A stretch of DNA of 64,000 bases. Source: Lautropia dentalis (GTDB lineage Bacteria > Pseudomonadota > Gammaproteobacteria > Burkholderiales > Burkholderiaceae_E). This document shows, piece by piece, positions 1 through 9,170 of the stretch; the first letter of the stretch is position 1, and every line of letters starts with the position of its first letter. Under the pieces are notes generated by a model. The model did no database searches, was not told where the DNA came from, and saw only the letters and a list, made by a program, of their open reading frames with translations. The stretch lies in NCBI RefSeq assembly GCF_003892345.1, contig NZ_RRUE01000001.1, positions 1,876,078-1,940,077 of the forward strand, given 5' to 3'. The translations under genes and the position numbers were made by a program.

Positions 1-1662
1 ATCAGCAGCCGCACCGACCTGTGCGAGGCCTATCGCAGTGGCCGTGGCTCCATCCGCGTACGGGCACGCTGGCACATCGAGGAGCTGGCGCGCAGCCAGT
101 GGCAGCTGGTCATCGACGAGCTGCCGCACGGCGTGTCCGCCCAGAAGGTGCTGGAAGAGGTCGAGGAACTCAGCAATCCGAAGGTGCGCACCGGCAAGAA
201 GGCGCTGACGCCCGAGCAGCTGCAGGCAAAGCAGCAGATCCTGAACGTGATGGACGCGGTGCGTGACGAGAGCGGCCGCGAGGCGGCGGTGCGCCTGGTG
301 TTCGAGCCGCGTACCTCGAAGATCGAACAGTCGCTGCTGGTGAACACCCTGCTGGCCTGCACCAGCCTGGAAACCTCGGTGTCGATCAACCTGGTGATGC
401 TGGGGCGGGACAGGCGACCGCGCCAGAAGACGCTGACCGACATCCTGCAGGAATGGATCGATTTCCGGCTGCACACGGTGCGCCGCCGCAGTGCGCACCG
501 GCTGGGCAAGGTGGAGGACCGCATCCACATCCTGGAAGGCCGGCAGCTGGTGTTGCTGAACATCGACGAGGTGATCCGCATCATCCGCGAATCGGATGAG
601 CCCAGACCGGCGCTGATGCAGGCGTTCGGGCTGACCGAACGGCAGGCCGAGGACATTCTGGAAATCCGCCTGCGCCAGCTGGCCAGGCTGGAGGCCATCC
701 GCATCGAGCAGGAACTGAAGGCGCTGGAAGACGAGCGGAAAAAGCTGCAGGGCCTGCTGGGCAGCGAAGCCACGCTGAAGAAGGCGGTCATCCGGGAAAT
801 CGAGACCGACATCAAGACCTATGGCGACGACCGCCGCACGCTGATCGAAACCGCCGAGAAGGCGGCGGTGGAAGCGAAGCAGGTGGAAGAGCCGGTGACG
901 GTGATCATCTCGGCAAAGGGCTGGGTACGCGCCCGTCAGGGCCATGGTCACGATGCCCGCCAGTTCGGCTTCAAGACGGGCGACAGCCTGCAGGGGGCCC
1001 ACGAGGTGATGACCACCGATCTGGTCTACGCGCTGGCCAGCAACGGCCGGGTGTATTCGGTGCCGGTGGCCGGGTTGCCGTCGGCGCGGGGCGATGGCGT
1101 GCCCATCACGAGCTTCATCGAGCTGGAGGCCGGGTCGCAGATTCTCTTTGCCTTTGCCGCGAAGGCCGATGCCCACGTGCTGCTGGCCACCGAGAAGGGT
1201 TTTGGCCTGACCTGCGTGGCCGCAGACTGGCAGAGCCGGATGAAGGCCGGCAAGCACTTCATGACGCTGGAAGACGGTGACGTGCCGCTGCCGCCGGTGC
1301 TCTTCGACCCGGTTGATCCGAAGACGGGGCAGACCGTGGTCTGCTTCAGCGATGGCGTGGGCGGTGGTGACAAGGGTCGGGTGCTGACCTATCCGGTGGC
1401 CGAGGTGAAGACGCTGCACAAGGGCGGCCGGGGCGTGACGCTGATGGGGCTGGAGAAGAAGGAAAAGCTGCGTCAGGTGATCGTGGCCGGCGAGGCCGGG
1501 CTGGTGGTGACCGGCACGGGCCGGATGGCGAAGGCCCAGAGCCGCAGCATGACGGCCCGGGAAATTGCCGCCAATGCCGGTACCCGCGGCCGCAAGGGCA
1601 GGCAGCTGGATCCGCGCTGGAAGGAGGTACGGCTGTGGACCCCGGGGACGGAACCGGTGTAG
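1..1662 (+). CDS. parC: DNA topoisomerase IV subunit A, 3' part (window edge)
   Basis: This is the C-terminal 553 residues of ParC, which with ParE unlinks daughter chromosomes. The frame is open from the first base, so the start and the N-terminal part lie outside the window. Visible are the helical tower and coiled-coil region (LETSVSINLVMLG, then HTVRRRSAHRLGKVEDRIHI), the conserved segment DILEIRLRQLARLEAIRIE, and a C-terminal beta-pinwheel with repeated blades such as KGWVRARQGHG, ATEKGFGLTC and KGRVLTYPV. I prefer ParC over GyrA because no canonical GyrA box (QRRGGKG) is visible, only the degenerate HKGGRGVTLM. The stop is followed by the htpG leader. Confidence 0.9.
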   Translation: MSSRTDLCEAYRSGRGSIRVRARWHIEELARSQWQLVIDELPHGVSAQKVLEEVEELSNPKVRTGKKALTPEQLQAKQQILNVMDAVRDESGREAAVRLVFEPRTSKIEQSLLVNTLLACTSLETSVSINLVMLGRDRRPRQKTLTDILQEWIDFRLHTVRRRSAHRLGKVEDRIHILEGRQLVLLNIDEVIRIIRESDEPRPALMQAFGLTERQAEDILEIRLRQLARLEAIRIEQELKALEDERKKLQGLLGSEATLKKAVIREIETDIKTYGDDRRTLIETAEKAAVEAKQVEEPVTVIISAKGWVRARQGHGHDARQFGFKTGDSLQGAHEVMTTDLVYALASNGRVYSVPVAGLPSARGDGVPITSFIELEAGSQILFAFAAKADAHVLLATEKGFGLTCVAADWQSRMKAGKHFMTLEDGDVPLPPVLFDPVDPKTGQTVVCFSDGVGGGDKGRVLTYPVAEVKTLHKGGRGVTLMGLEKKEKLRQVIVAGEAGLVVTGTGRMAKAQSRSMTAREIAANAGTRGRKGRQLDPRWKEVRLWTPGTEPV

Positions 1663-1735
1663 GACGTGGCAGGGACCTGACTGCACGACGACAAGGCATT
1701 TCGAAACTGGCAGAAACATCAGGTGCCATCCGGCC

Positions 1736-1763
1736 CTTGAAAGGCGGCGATGGGGCCTTACTT
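1736..1763 (+). promoter_or_regulatory. Possible sigma-32-like promoter of htpG
   Basis: CTTGAAA at 1736-1742 matches the -35 element of heat-shock (sigma-32) promoters. It is followed after 13 bases by CCTTACTT (1756-1763), only a partial match to CCCCATNT. The position, about 190 bases before htpG, and the identity of htpG as a heat-shock gene support it; the weak -10 counts against it. Confidence 0.35.
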
Positions 1764-1813
1764 CCAAGAAATGCCGCATCGTGCATCCCGCTGTCTGCCG
1801 GTTTCCCGGCCGG

Positions 1814-1881
1814 GACCGTCATGGGACGGTCGCCGGTTCAGGGAAGGGGGGCCGGTCACCGGGAAAGTATCTCTTTCCCGG
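1814..1881 (+). promoter_or_regulatory. Structured htpG leader: two perfect hairpins
   Basis: Two stem-loops lie in the untranslated stretch before htpG. The first is GACCGTC/GACGGTC (1814-1820 with 1825-1831, 4-base loop). The second is CCGGGAAAG/CTTTCCCGG (1859-1867 with 1873-1881, 5-base loop). No U-tract follows either one, so they do not look like terminators. No Shine-Dalgarno sequence is obvious just before the htpG ATG. A role in thermal or translational control is inference. Confidence 0.45.
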
Positions 1882-1950
1882 GGGCCAGCAGCCCTGCACA
1901 TGCACAGGTTTCAATATCCGGAAAATAACGATTTCGCACCAATCACGACC

Positions 1951-4038
1951 ATGAGCGAAGCACACAAGGAAACCCTGGGATTCCAGACCGAGATCAAACA
2001 GCTGCTCGATCTGATGATCCACTCTCTCTACAGCAACCGCGACATCTTCCTGCGCGAGCTGATCTCCAACGCATCCGATGCCTGCGACAAGCTGCGCTTC
2101 GAGGCGCTCGACAACGACAGCCTCTATGCCGGCGACAGTGATCTGGGCATCTGGATCGAGGTCGACCGCAAGGCCCGGACGATCAGCGTGCGTGACAACG
2201 GCGTGGGCATGAACCGCGACGAGGCCATTCGCAACCTGGGCACCATCGCCCGTTCCGGCACGCGCGAATTCTTCAGCCAGCTCACCGGCGACCGCGCCCG
2301 TGATGCCAGCCTGATCGGCCAGTTCGGCGTGGGCTTTTATTCGTCGTTCATCGTGGCCCAGCGGGTCACTGTGGAAAGCCGTCGGGCCGGCGATGCCGAG
2401 GATCAGGGCATCCGCTGGGTCTCGACCGGCGATGGTGAATTCACCATCGAGACCATCACCCGCAAGGAGCGCGGGACCACGGTCACGCTGCAGCTGCGCG
2501 ACAACGATGCCGATGGCGAAGAGGGGCACGAATACGACTCCCTGCTCGATGCCTACAAGCTGCGCCAGCTGGTGCGCAACTACTCCGACCACATCGCCAT
2601 TCCGGTGCGGATGAAGGCCGAAAAGTGGGACGCAGACAAGCAGGAAATGCTGGAAACTGGCGAATGGGAGGTGGTCAACCAGGCCAAGGCCCTGTGGCTG
2701 CGTCCGCGCAACGAGGTGACCGAGAAGGAATACGACGAGTTCTACCGGCACATCACGCACGACTTCGAAGGGCCGCTGGCGTACACGCACAACCGCGTGG
2801 AGGGCCGCAGCGAATACACGCAGCTGCTCTACATCCCGAAACATGCACCCTTCGACCTGTGGGACCGCCAGCAGCGCCACGGCATCCGCCTGTATGTGCG
2901 GCGCGTGTTCATCATGGACGATGCCGAGCAGCTGATTCCGGGCTATCTGCGCTTCGTGCGGGGCGTGGTCGATTCCAGCGACCTGCCGCTGAACGTCTCG
3001 CGCGAGATCCTGCAGGAAAGCCGCGACATCCGTCTGATCCGCGAGGGCAACGTCCGCCGTGTGCTGACGCTGCTGGAGGATCTGGCCGAAAACCGCAAGG
3101 CCGATTATGTGCGCTTCTGGCGTGCCTTTGGCCAGGTGCTGAAGGAAGGCGTGGGCGAAGACAGCAAGAACCGCGAGAAAATCGCCGCGCTGTTGCGTTT
3201 CCGGACCACCGGTGAGCCGATTCGCATCGACGTGGAGGCGCCGGACGCTTCCGGCGCTGCGCCGAAGGCGGCCGTGGCTGAGGATGGCATCGAGGATGCC
3301 GTCATCAAGGGCGAAGAGAACACCGCCGGTGCGGCCGACGGGAAAGGCAAGGATGCGAAGGACGCCGACGAGGACGTGAAGAACGCCGATGGCCTGATTT
3401 CGCTGGCCCAGTACAAGGCGCGGATGAAGGACGGCCAGAAGGCCATCTACTACATCACGTCCGATTCCGAGGCCGGTGCTCGCCAGAGCCCGCATCTGGA
3501 GATCTTCCGCAAGAAGGGCATCGAGGTGCTGTTGCTGTCCGACCGGGTGGACGAATGGATGCTGTCGCACCTGCACGAGTTCGACGGTACGCCGCTGGAG
3601 TCGGTGGCCCGCGGCCAGCTGGATCTGGGTGATCTGGAAGACGAGGCCGAGCGCAAGGCCAGCGAGGAAGTGGCGGCCGACTACAAGGATCTGGTCGAGC
3701 GCCTGAAAACCACGCTGGGCGAGCGCGTCAAGGACGTGCAGGTCAGCCATCGCCTGACCGATTCGGCGGCCTGCCTGGTTTCGGGCGAGCACGACATGAG
3801 TGCCACGCTGGAACGCATGCTGAAGCAGGCCGGCCAGAGCGTGCCCACCCGCAAGCCGGTTCTGGAGATCAACCCGGATCATCCGCTGGTGCAGCGCCTC
3901 AAGAGCGAGGACGGCCGCTTCGACGACTGGTCCAGCCTGCTGCTGGACCAGGCAACGCTGGCCGATGGTGGCAAGCTGGAAGATCCGGTCGGCTTCGTAC
4001 GCCGCATGAACGACCTGCTGCTGGCCTCCAGCCACTGA
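1951..4038 (+). CDS. htpG: Chaperone HtpG (bacterial Hsp90)
   Basis: Cytosolic ATP-dependent chaperone of the Hsp90 family, 695 residues. The GHKL ATPase domain shows [11 protein letters not shown] near residues 36-46, [21 protein letters not shown] and [11 protein letters not shown]. The middle domain carries [17 protein letters not shown], including the conserved arginine loop. The start at 1951 ([14 protein letters not shown]) matches where the family begins; the frame stays open upstream to 1750 but that part has no Hsp90 character. The protein is about 70 residues longer than E. coli HtpG (624). The excess is an Ala/Asp/Lys/Glu-rich linker around residues 430-485, including [17 protein letters not shown], between the middle and C-terminal domains. 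Confidence 0.97.
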   Translation: MSEAHKETLGFQTEIKQLLDLMIHSLYSNRDIFLRELISNASDACDKLRFEALDNDSLYAGDSDLGIWIEVDRKARTISVRDNGVGMNRDEAIRNLGTIARSGTREFFSQLTGDRARDASLIGQFGVGFYSSFIVAQRVTVESRRAGDAEDQGIRWVSTGDGEFTIETITRKERGTTVTLQLRDNDADGEEGHEYDSLLDAYKLRQLVRNYSDHIAIPVRMKAEKWDADKQEMLETGEWEVVNQAKALWLRPRNEVTEKEYDEFYRHITHDFEGPLAYTHNRVEGRSEYTQLLYIPKHAPFDLWDRQQRHGIRLYVRRVFIMDDAEQLIPGYLRFVRGVVDSSDLPLNVSREILQESRDIRLIREGNVRRVLTLLEDLAENRKADYVRFWRAFGQVLKEGVGEDSKNREKIAALLRFRTTGEPIRIDVEAPDASGAAPKAAVAEDGIEDAVIKGEENTAGAADGKGKDAKDADEDVKNADGLISLAQYKARMKDGQKAIYYITSDSEAGARQSPHLEIFRKKGIEVLLLSDRVDEWMLSHLHEFDGTPLESVARGQLDLGDLEDEAERKASEEVAADYKDLVERLKTTLGERVKDVQVSHRLTDSAACLVSGEHDMSATLERMLKQAGQSVPTRKPVLEINPDHPLVQRLKSEDGRFDDWSSLLLDQATLADGGKLEDPVGFVRRMNDLLLASSH

Positions 4039-4150
4039 TCGCGGCTGTCGGCTCCGAGATCGGGGCCGGTGCACGCAAGTCGTAGTAACCTTTCGCCTTC
4101 CTGGAGCCATGCTTCGGGGGGCGCATTGTGCATTTTGAAGGAGAGTCCTC

Positions 4151-4501
4151 GTGGCCGTGAAACGCATCATTACCAACATCAAGGCAGATCGGCTGGAAGA
4201 CGCTCGGCGTTTCTATGCCGACATCCTGGACATGGACGTGGTGATGGACCACGGCTGGATCGTCACGTACGCCTCGGACGGCCAAATGACGCCGCAGATC
4301 AGTATCGCCTGCGAGGGAGGGGCAGGAACACCGGTTCCGGACCTCTCCATCGAAGTCGACAATCTTGACGAGGTCCATCGTCGTGCATTGGTGTCGGGCC
4401 TGGCGATCGAGCATGGCCCCGTCACCGAGGCCTGGGGCGTCCGCCGCTTCTTCCTGCGAGATCCTTTCGGACGTCTGGTCAATGTGCTCTGCCACGAATG
4501 A
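4151..4501 (+). CDS. VOC (glyoxalase/dioxygenase fold) family protein
   Basis: A small 116-residue protein of the vicinal oxygen chelate fold, of unknown substrate. The opening VKRIITNIKADRLEDARRFY followed by YADILDMDVVMD is the usual first beta-alpha-beta unit, and the ending FFLRDPFGRLVNVLCHE is the typical last strand with a Glu at the metal position. The start is GTG, preceded by AAGGAGAG at 4137-4144, a good ribosome site. Proteins of this size act as dimers in glyoxalase, resistance or dioxygenase roles; sequence alone does not decide which. It lies 112 bases after htpG. Confidence 0.85.
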   Translation: MAVKRIITNIKADRLEDARRFYADILDMDVVMDHGWIVTYASDGQMTPQISIACEGGAGTPVPDLSIEVDNLDEVHRRALVSGLAIEHGPVTEAWGVRRFFLRDPFGRLVNVLCHE

Positions 4502-4540
4502 TGGATCAGGTTCTCCTTGCAACCCCGAACACCCACCCTC

Positions 4541-5350
4541 ATGAGCATTGCCAGACAGAAGACCGACGGTACCCGCTCCCGCAGTCCGCGCAAGCGCAGC
4601 CAGGCGAAGCGGGTTTCCGAGCCCGTCATCAGCTTCTCCGAGCTGGACGGTATCCGCTACCTGCACTTCGGCTCGCCCTGGGTGCAGGGCGCCATGGACA
4701 TCGAGCATCCTGATGAGCTGGTGCTGTCCTACATCCAGGACATGATGGCCTGGCTGCTGTTCCTGGAGCCGCCGGCCCGGGTGCTGCAGCTGGGGCTGGG
4801 GGCAGCCGCGCTCACCAAGTTCACCCATCGCCATTGCCCGGACACGGCCACCACGGTGGTGGAGATCAGCCAGCAGCTGCCGTGGGTGGCACGCCAGTGG
4901 TTCGGCCTGCCCCCGGAAGACGACCGGCTGATGCTGGTGCAGGGCGATGCGGCCGACTTTGTCGGTGATCCGGCCAACCGGGAGGGCTTCGGCGTCATCC
5001 AGGTGGATCTGTACGACGAGGAGGCGGCCGGCCCCGTGCATGATGGCAGCCGCTTCTATCGAAGCTGCTACCGAAGCCTGGCCGAGCCGGGCATCATGGT
5101 GGTCAACCTGTTTGGCCGCCATGCCTCCTTCGCTCGCAGCGAGGAGCGCATCCGTGCCATCTTCCCGCAGGTGCTGCTGCTGGATCCGCAGGACGAGGGC
5201 AACCTGGTGCTGCTGGCCCTGAAGGGGCCGCCCCTGCAGGTCAGCCGCCGGCAGCTGCTGGCGCGCGCCCGCGTGCTGGAAGAGGACTACGGCCTGCCGG
5301 CACGCAAGTGGGCCCGGGCCGTGGCCGATCAGCTGGGGCTCGGTCGATAG
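4541..5350 (+). CDS. Spermidine synthase-like methyltransferase-fold protein
   Basis: A 269-residue protein with a Rossmann-like core related to spermidine synthases. VLQLGLGAAALTKF is the glycine-rich nucleotide-binding loop, followed by TTVVEISQQLPWVA with the acidic residue ending strand 2, then VQGDAADFV, FGVIQVDLYD and GIMVVNLFGRH. The N-terminus is basic (KRSQAKRVSEP). Polyamine-binding residues cannot be confirmed, so a polyamine product is not assured. I chose the ATG at 4541; an in-frame TTG at 4517 would add eight residues. It converges on the transporter gene ending at 5399. Confidence 0.75.
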   Translation: MSIARQKTDGTRSRSPRKRSQAKRVSEPVISFSELDGIRYLHFGSPWVQGAMDIEHPDELVLSYIQDMMAWLLFLEPPARVLQLGLGAAALTKFTHRHCPDTATTVVEISQQLPWVARQWFGLPPEDDRLMLVQGDAADFVGDPANREGFGVIQVDLYDEEAAGPVHDGSRFYRSCYRSLAEPGIMVVNLFGRHASFARSEERIRAIFPQVLLLDPQDEGNLVLLALKGPPLQVSRRQLLARARVLEEDYGLPARKWARAVADQLGLGR

Positions 5351-5398
5351 CAGCGCCGGGAGAAGGGCGCGGCGGCACCCTTTCCCCGTGTTGTTCGT

Positions 5399-6358
5399 TC
5401 ATCCCCGCACGAGGAACCGGCCCCGCACGATGCTCAGCAGCGTGTACAGCCACAGCAGTCCCACCAGTGCGGTGCCGATGCCCCAGAGCGCATGGCCCAG
5501 CAGCGCCAGTCGCGGATTCAGCACCACCAGGTGCATGCCGCAGCCTGCCATGGCGGCCAGACCGAACGAGAAGCCCCACAGGCTCATGGTGAAGCCGCCT
5601 TCCAGCACCCAGGGCAGCAACCGCAGCAGGAAGAGCAGCTGAAGCGTGCCGTAGCCGATCAGCATCAGCGCCACCATGTCCACCTGCCCGCCGTTGATGC
5701 CGAAATAGGCGCTGCAGCCCACGAAGGCGGGCGCCAGCTGGATGCCGATGATGCCCCGCACCTTCGGGTCGATGGCTGTTTCCGTGCGCAGTCGTCCCAG
5801 GATGGCCGCCTCCAGGCTCATCCATGACAGCACGCCGGCGCCGAAGAACAGGGTGGCGATCTCCGGCTGCTGCATTGCGCTCATGGCCATGGTGCTGACG
5901 AAGCTGGTGGCCACCGTCGGCAGATAGATGATGGGCGTGGTGGCCTTGGAGGTATGCAGCCCGCGCCACAGGCCGGCCGCGCGGTACATGGCAAAGACCA
6001 GCTGGCCGACGATGCCCAGATAGATCAGCACTTCGGCCGGAGCTGCGGCATAAGGGCGCAGCGACAGGCCACTCATGATGGTGGTGATGGGGATCAGGCT
6101 GATGAAGCAGCACTGCACCAGATCCTGGAAGTCGGCCCGGAAGGCCGGCCGGAAGGCCAGGAACTTGGCGAACCAGGCCAGCATCAGCAGTAGCCAGACC
6201 ACACCGGCCAGGGCCAGCAGGCTCTCGCCGGGCCAGGCGGGCGCCTGACCGACCGTGGCAGCGTAGCGCCATGACATGCCCAGCCCCGCCGTGCCCAGGG
6301 CAATGCCGAAGTAGCTCAATGGAATGGGAAAGGGTTTGGCAGCGGGCGTGTCGGCCAT
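5399..6358 (-). CDS. TDT-family membrane transporter (TehA/SLAC1-like)
   Basis: A 319-residue inner-membrane protein with about ten hydrophobic segments and the layout of the tellurite-resistance/dicarboxylate transporter family. Family members are anion channels or exporters. Recognisable parts are the start PIPLSYFGIALGTAGLGMSW, TPIIYLPTVATSFVST with a conserved proline in mid-protein, and GFSFGLAAMAG. The start at 6358 (MADTPAAKPF) gives a normal N-terminus; upstream frame to 6607 is low-complexity and overlaps the next gene region. The TSUP-type transporter gene ends 83 bases upstream in the same orientation. The substrate is unknown. Confidence 0.8.
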   Translation of the reverse strand: MADTPAAKPFPIPLSYFGIALGTAGLGMSWRYAATVGQAPAWPGESLLALAGVVWLLLMLAWFAKFLAFRPAFRADFQDLVQCCFISLIPITTIMSGLSLRPYAAAPAEVLIYLGIVGQLVFAMYRAAGLWRGLHTSKATTPIIYLPTVATSFVSTMAMSAMQQPEIATLFFGAGVLSWMSLEAAILGRLRTETAIDPKVRGIIGIQLAPAFVGCSAYFGINGGQVDMVALMLIGYGTLQLLFLLRLLPWVLEGGFTMSLWGFSFGLAAMAGCGMHLVVLNPRLALLGHALWGIGTALVGLLWLYTLLSIVRGRFLVRG

Positions 6359-6441
6359 GGTGTCGGTTGGAAAGAGGAAAAAGGAGAGGGGCCATTTTCC
6401 GTCTTCCGGGCAGGCAGGTCCATGACCGCGGTGACTTGTGG

Positions 6442-7206
6442 TCAATAGAGCGTCTTCAGCGCATTCCAGCCTGTCTTCAATATCAGCGCCCCTACCACCA
6501 GGATGAAGGCATGGCGCACGAAGCCTGCACCATAGCGCAGTGCCAGCCGGGAACCGATGAGCGCGCCGGCTACGTTGGCCACCGCCATGGCGGCGCCGAC
6601 CTGCCACCAGACATGACCGGTGCTGGCAAAGAGCCCCAGTGCCGACAGGTTGGTGGCCATGTTCAGCACCTTGGCATTGGCCGAGGCCTGCAGGAAATCA
6701 TGGCCCAGCACCCGCACGAAGAGAAAGACGAAGAAGCTGCCGGTGCCGGGGCCGAAGAATCCGTCATAGAACCCGATCACCAGCGCGATGATCCCCATCA
6801 GCAGCGTCTCGATGCGCTCCGTGTGCAGATTCCGCGCCTCGGTGCCCAGATCCTTGCGGCGCAGCGTGTAGACCAGCACGCCCAGCAGCACGAAGGGCAG
6901 CAGCCGGCGCAGGAAGCCCGGGTCGATCCGGGTGACGGTCCAGGCGCCGATCAGGGCGCCCAGAAAGGCGCTGACGAAAGCAGGCAGCAGCATGCGGCGC
7001 TGCAGGGGGACGCGCCGGCCGTACTGCCACGCGGAAAAGGAGGTGCCCCACACCGAGGCACTCTTGTTGGTGCCGAAGAGCGAAGCGGGCGAGGCATCCG
7101 GAAAGGTGGCAAACAGGGCCGGGATGAGGATCAGCCCGCCACCACCCGCCACGGCGTCCATCAGGCCGGCAGCAAAGGAAGCGAGTGTGACGATCAGCCA
7201 TTCCAT
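6442..7206 (-). CDS. Sulfite exporter TauE/SafE (TSUP) family permease
   Basis: A 254-residue inner-membrane protein of the TSUP family, whose members move sulfite, sulfoacetate or related organosulfur anions. It has two homologous halves, each opening with a Gly-rich signature: AGLMDAVAGGGGLILIPAL near the N-terminus and IGFYDGFFGPGTGSFFVFL in the middle, with about eight hydrophobic segments. Start 7206 (MEWLIVTLASF) is preferred over 7239 because GGAGA lies ten bases before it, and the upstream ATG lacks such a site. It is divergent from the ABC transporter operon beginning at 7379. Confidence 0.85.
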   Translation of the reverse strand: MEWLIVTLASFAAGLMDAVAGGGGLILIPALFATFPDASPASLFGTNKSASVWGTSFSAWQYGRRVPLQRRMLLPAFVSAFLGALIGAWTVTRIDPGFLRRLLPFVLLGVLVYTLRRKDLGTEARNLHTERIETLLMGIIALVIGFYDGFFGPGTGSFFVFLFVRVLGHDFLQASANAKVLNMATNLSALGLFASTGHVWWQVGAAMAVANVAGALIGSRLALRYGAGFVRHAFILVVGALILKTGWNALKTLY

Positions 7207-7278
7207 GGCAGCGGGTTCTCCATCGAGAGAGCGTGTCATGAACTCATTTGTTTTGGACGGGAGCAAGTGCCCTGTGCG

Positions 7279-7307
7279 TTTTCGGCAACACGGCAAGCCC
7301 GTATAAT
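7279..7307 (+). promoter_or_regulatory. Promoter of the PF04392-type ABC operon
   Basis: A perfect TATAAT lies at 7302-7307, with a weak -35 (TTTTCG, 7279-7284) 17 bases upstream. It is in the divergent gap before the permease GTG at 7379, so a leader of roughly 65 bases is expected. Confidence 0.55.
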
Positions 7308-7378
7308 CGGCGCCTCTTGCCTGTCCGCCTGCCGGTGCGGCGGGCACCGCCTTTCCTGCTGCGACCGGAGGCTGACCC

Positions 7379-8341
7379 GTGTCTTTCTACATCCTGTGGG
7401 GCTCGCTGGAAATCGGGCTGGTCTTCAGCCTGGTGGCGCTGGGGGTGTTCATCACCTTCCGGGTGCTCAATTTTCCCGATCTCACCGTCGATGGTTCCTT
7501 TCCACTGGGCGGGGCGGTTGCCGCCACGCTCGTTTCCCAGGGGCACGATCCCTTCCTGGCCACGGCCATCGCCACGGTGGCAGGCGCGGTGGCCGGTGTG
7601 CTGACCGGCTGGCTCAACGTCAGCCTGAAGATCATGGACCTGCTGGCCGGCATTCTGGTCATGATCGCCCTCTATTCCATCAACCTGCGGGTGATGGGCG
7701 GCCCCAATGTGCCGCTGATCTCCGAGCCGGTCGTGTTCTCGTTCCTGCCCGGCTGGGGGCCTGACTACATCGAACGGCCGCTGGCGCTGCTCGCGCTGGT
7801 ACTGGTCATCAAGCTGCTGCTCGACCGCTTCTTCGCCTCGGCACGCGGCCTGGCCCTGCGGGCCACCGGTGCCAATCCGCGCATGGCGCGGGCTCAGGGG
7901 GTCGATACCGGCAGTGCGGTGCTGCTGGGCATGGCCATTTCCAATGCGCTGGTGGCGCTGGCCGGGGCGCTGTTTGCCCAGAGCCAGGGCGGCGCCGACA
8001 TTTCCATGGGGATCGGGACCATCGTCATCGGTCTGGCGGCCGTCATCGTGGGCGAGGGTGTGCTGCCGGCGCGGCGCATCGTCTGGACCACACTGGCCGT
8101 GGTGCTGGGGGCCGTGCTCTACCGGCTGTTCGTGGCCCTGGCGCTCAACAGCGACGTGCTGGGCCTGCAGGCGCAGGACCTGAATCTGGTCACGGCCATT
8201 CTGGTGGGGGTGGCACTGGTACTGCCACGGCTGCTGAAGCGGCGCCGGATGCCTCGTGCCGGTACGGGCCCGCACGCCGGCGCTGGCACTGGCACCGGCG
8301 CCGGTACCGGTACGGCTGTTTCTTCAGACCGGAGGAACTGA
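7379..8341 (+). CDS. ABC transporter permease (BPD_transp_2 type)
   Basis: A 320-residue permease with eight or more hydrophobic segments, in the branched-chain-amino-acid-type permease family. It opens with SFYILWGSLEIGLVFSLVAL and contains FRVLNFPDLTVDGSFPLGGA and the cytoplasmic coupling region ALRATGANPRMARAQGVD, where the EAA-like loop sits. It uses GTG with a GGAGG-like sequence (CCGGAGG) 8-14 bases upstream. The C-terminus is an Arg/Gly/Thr-rich tail with GTGAGTGTGAGTGTA-like repeats. ATPase and binding-protein genes follow at once. This three-gene arrangement is known for aromatic amino acid or other small-molecule uptake; the substrate here is open. Confidence 0.88.
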   Translation: MSFYILWGSLEIGLVFSLVALGVFITFRVLNFPDLTVDGSFPLGGAVAATLVSQGHDPFLATAIATVAGAVAGVLTGWLNVSLKIMDLLAGILVMIALYSINLRVMGGPNVPLISEPVVFSFLPGWGPDYIERPLALLALVLVIKLLLDRFFASARGLALRATGANPRMARAQGVDTGSAVLLGMAISNALVALAGALFAQSQGGADISMGIGTIVIGLAAVIVGEGVLPARRIVWTTLAVVLGAVLYRLFVALALNSDVLGLQAQDLNLVTAILVGVALVLPRLLKRRRMPRAGTGPHAGAGTGTGAGTGTAVSSDRRN

Positions 8342-8344
8342 GGC

Positions 8345-9139
8345 ATGCTCGACGCCCAGGATCTGCACATCACCTTCAACCCCGGCACGCCCATCGAGAA
8401 TCCGGCGCTGCGCGGCATGAGCCTGGCCATTCCGGAGGGAGAGTTCGTCTCGGTCATCGGTTCCAACGGGGCCGGAAAATCCACCTTCCTGAACGCCATT
8501 GCCGGTGACCTGCGGGTCGATCAGGGTCGTATCCTGATCGGCCAGGCCGACGTGACGGCGCAGTCGACCTGGCAGCGGGCCCGGATGGTGGCCCGTGTCT
8601 TCCAGGACCCCATGGCCGGCACCTGCGAGGCGCTGACCATCGAGGAGAACATGGCGCTGGCCCTGGCACGTGGCCGGTCGCGCGGGCTGGGCCGGGCCAT
8701 CGACCGGCAGACCCGCGAGCTGTTCCGCGAGCGGCTGTCCATTCTGAAACTGGGGCTGGAGAACCGCCTCACCGACCGCATCGGGCTGCTGTCCGGCGGG
8801 CAGCGACAGGCCGTGAGCCTGCTGATGGCCTCGCTGCGGCCGTCCAGCATTCTGCTGCTGGACGAACACACGGCGGCCCTCGATCCGAAAACCGCTGCCT
8901 TCGTGCTGGAGCTGACGGCCCGCATCGTGACCGAAAGCCGGCTGACCACGCTGATGGTGACCCACAGCATGCGGCAGGCACTCGATTACGGCACGCGCAC
9001 GGTGATGCTTCATCAGGGGCGGGTGATCTTCGATGTGCAGGGCGAAGCGCGTGCCCGGCTGGATGTGCCGGACCTGCTGGCGATGTTCGAAAAAACCCGG
9101 GGCGAGGAGCTGGCCGACGACTCGCTGCTGCTGGGGTGA
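8345..9139 (+). CDS. ABC transporter ATP-binding protein
   Basis: A 264-residue nucleotide-binding subunit energising the permease encoded three bases upstream. It shows Walker A (IGSNGAGKSTFLNA, about residues 38-51), the Q-loop region (RVFQDPMAGTCEALT), the signature LLSGGQRQAVSLLMA, Walker B (ILLLDEHTAALDPKT) and the H-loop (TLMVTHSMRQAL). In Walker B the usual DEPT is DEHT, a common variant in this transporter class. The binding-protein gene follows 31 bases downstream. Confidence 0.93.
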   Translation: MLDAQDLHITFNPGTPIENPALRGMSLAIPEGEFVSVIGSNGAGKSTFLNAIAGDLRVDQGRILIGQADVTAQSTWQRARMVARVFQDPMAGTCEALTIEENMALALARGRSRGLGRAIDRQTRELFRERLSILKLGLENRLTDRIGLLSGGQRQAVSLLMASLRPSSILLLDEHTAALDPKTAAFVLELTARIVTESRLTTLMVTHSMRQALDYGTRTVMLHQGRVIFDVQGEARARLDVPDLLAMFEKTRGEELADDSLLLG

Positions 9140-9170
9140 AGCTTATTCGTGTCTTTCTGGAGCAATGACC

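Noticed and set aside
1819-4182. A 787-residue open frame antisense to htpG
   Set aside because: It mirrors a clear Hsp90 gene, has no recognisable motif and is of the kind produced by high GC at third codon positions.
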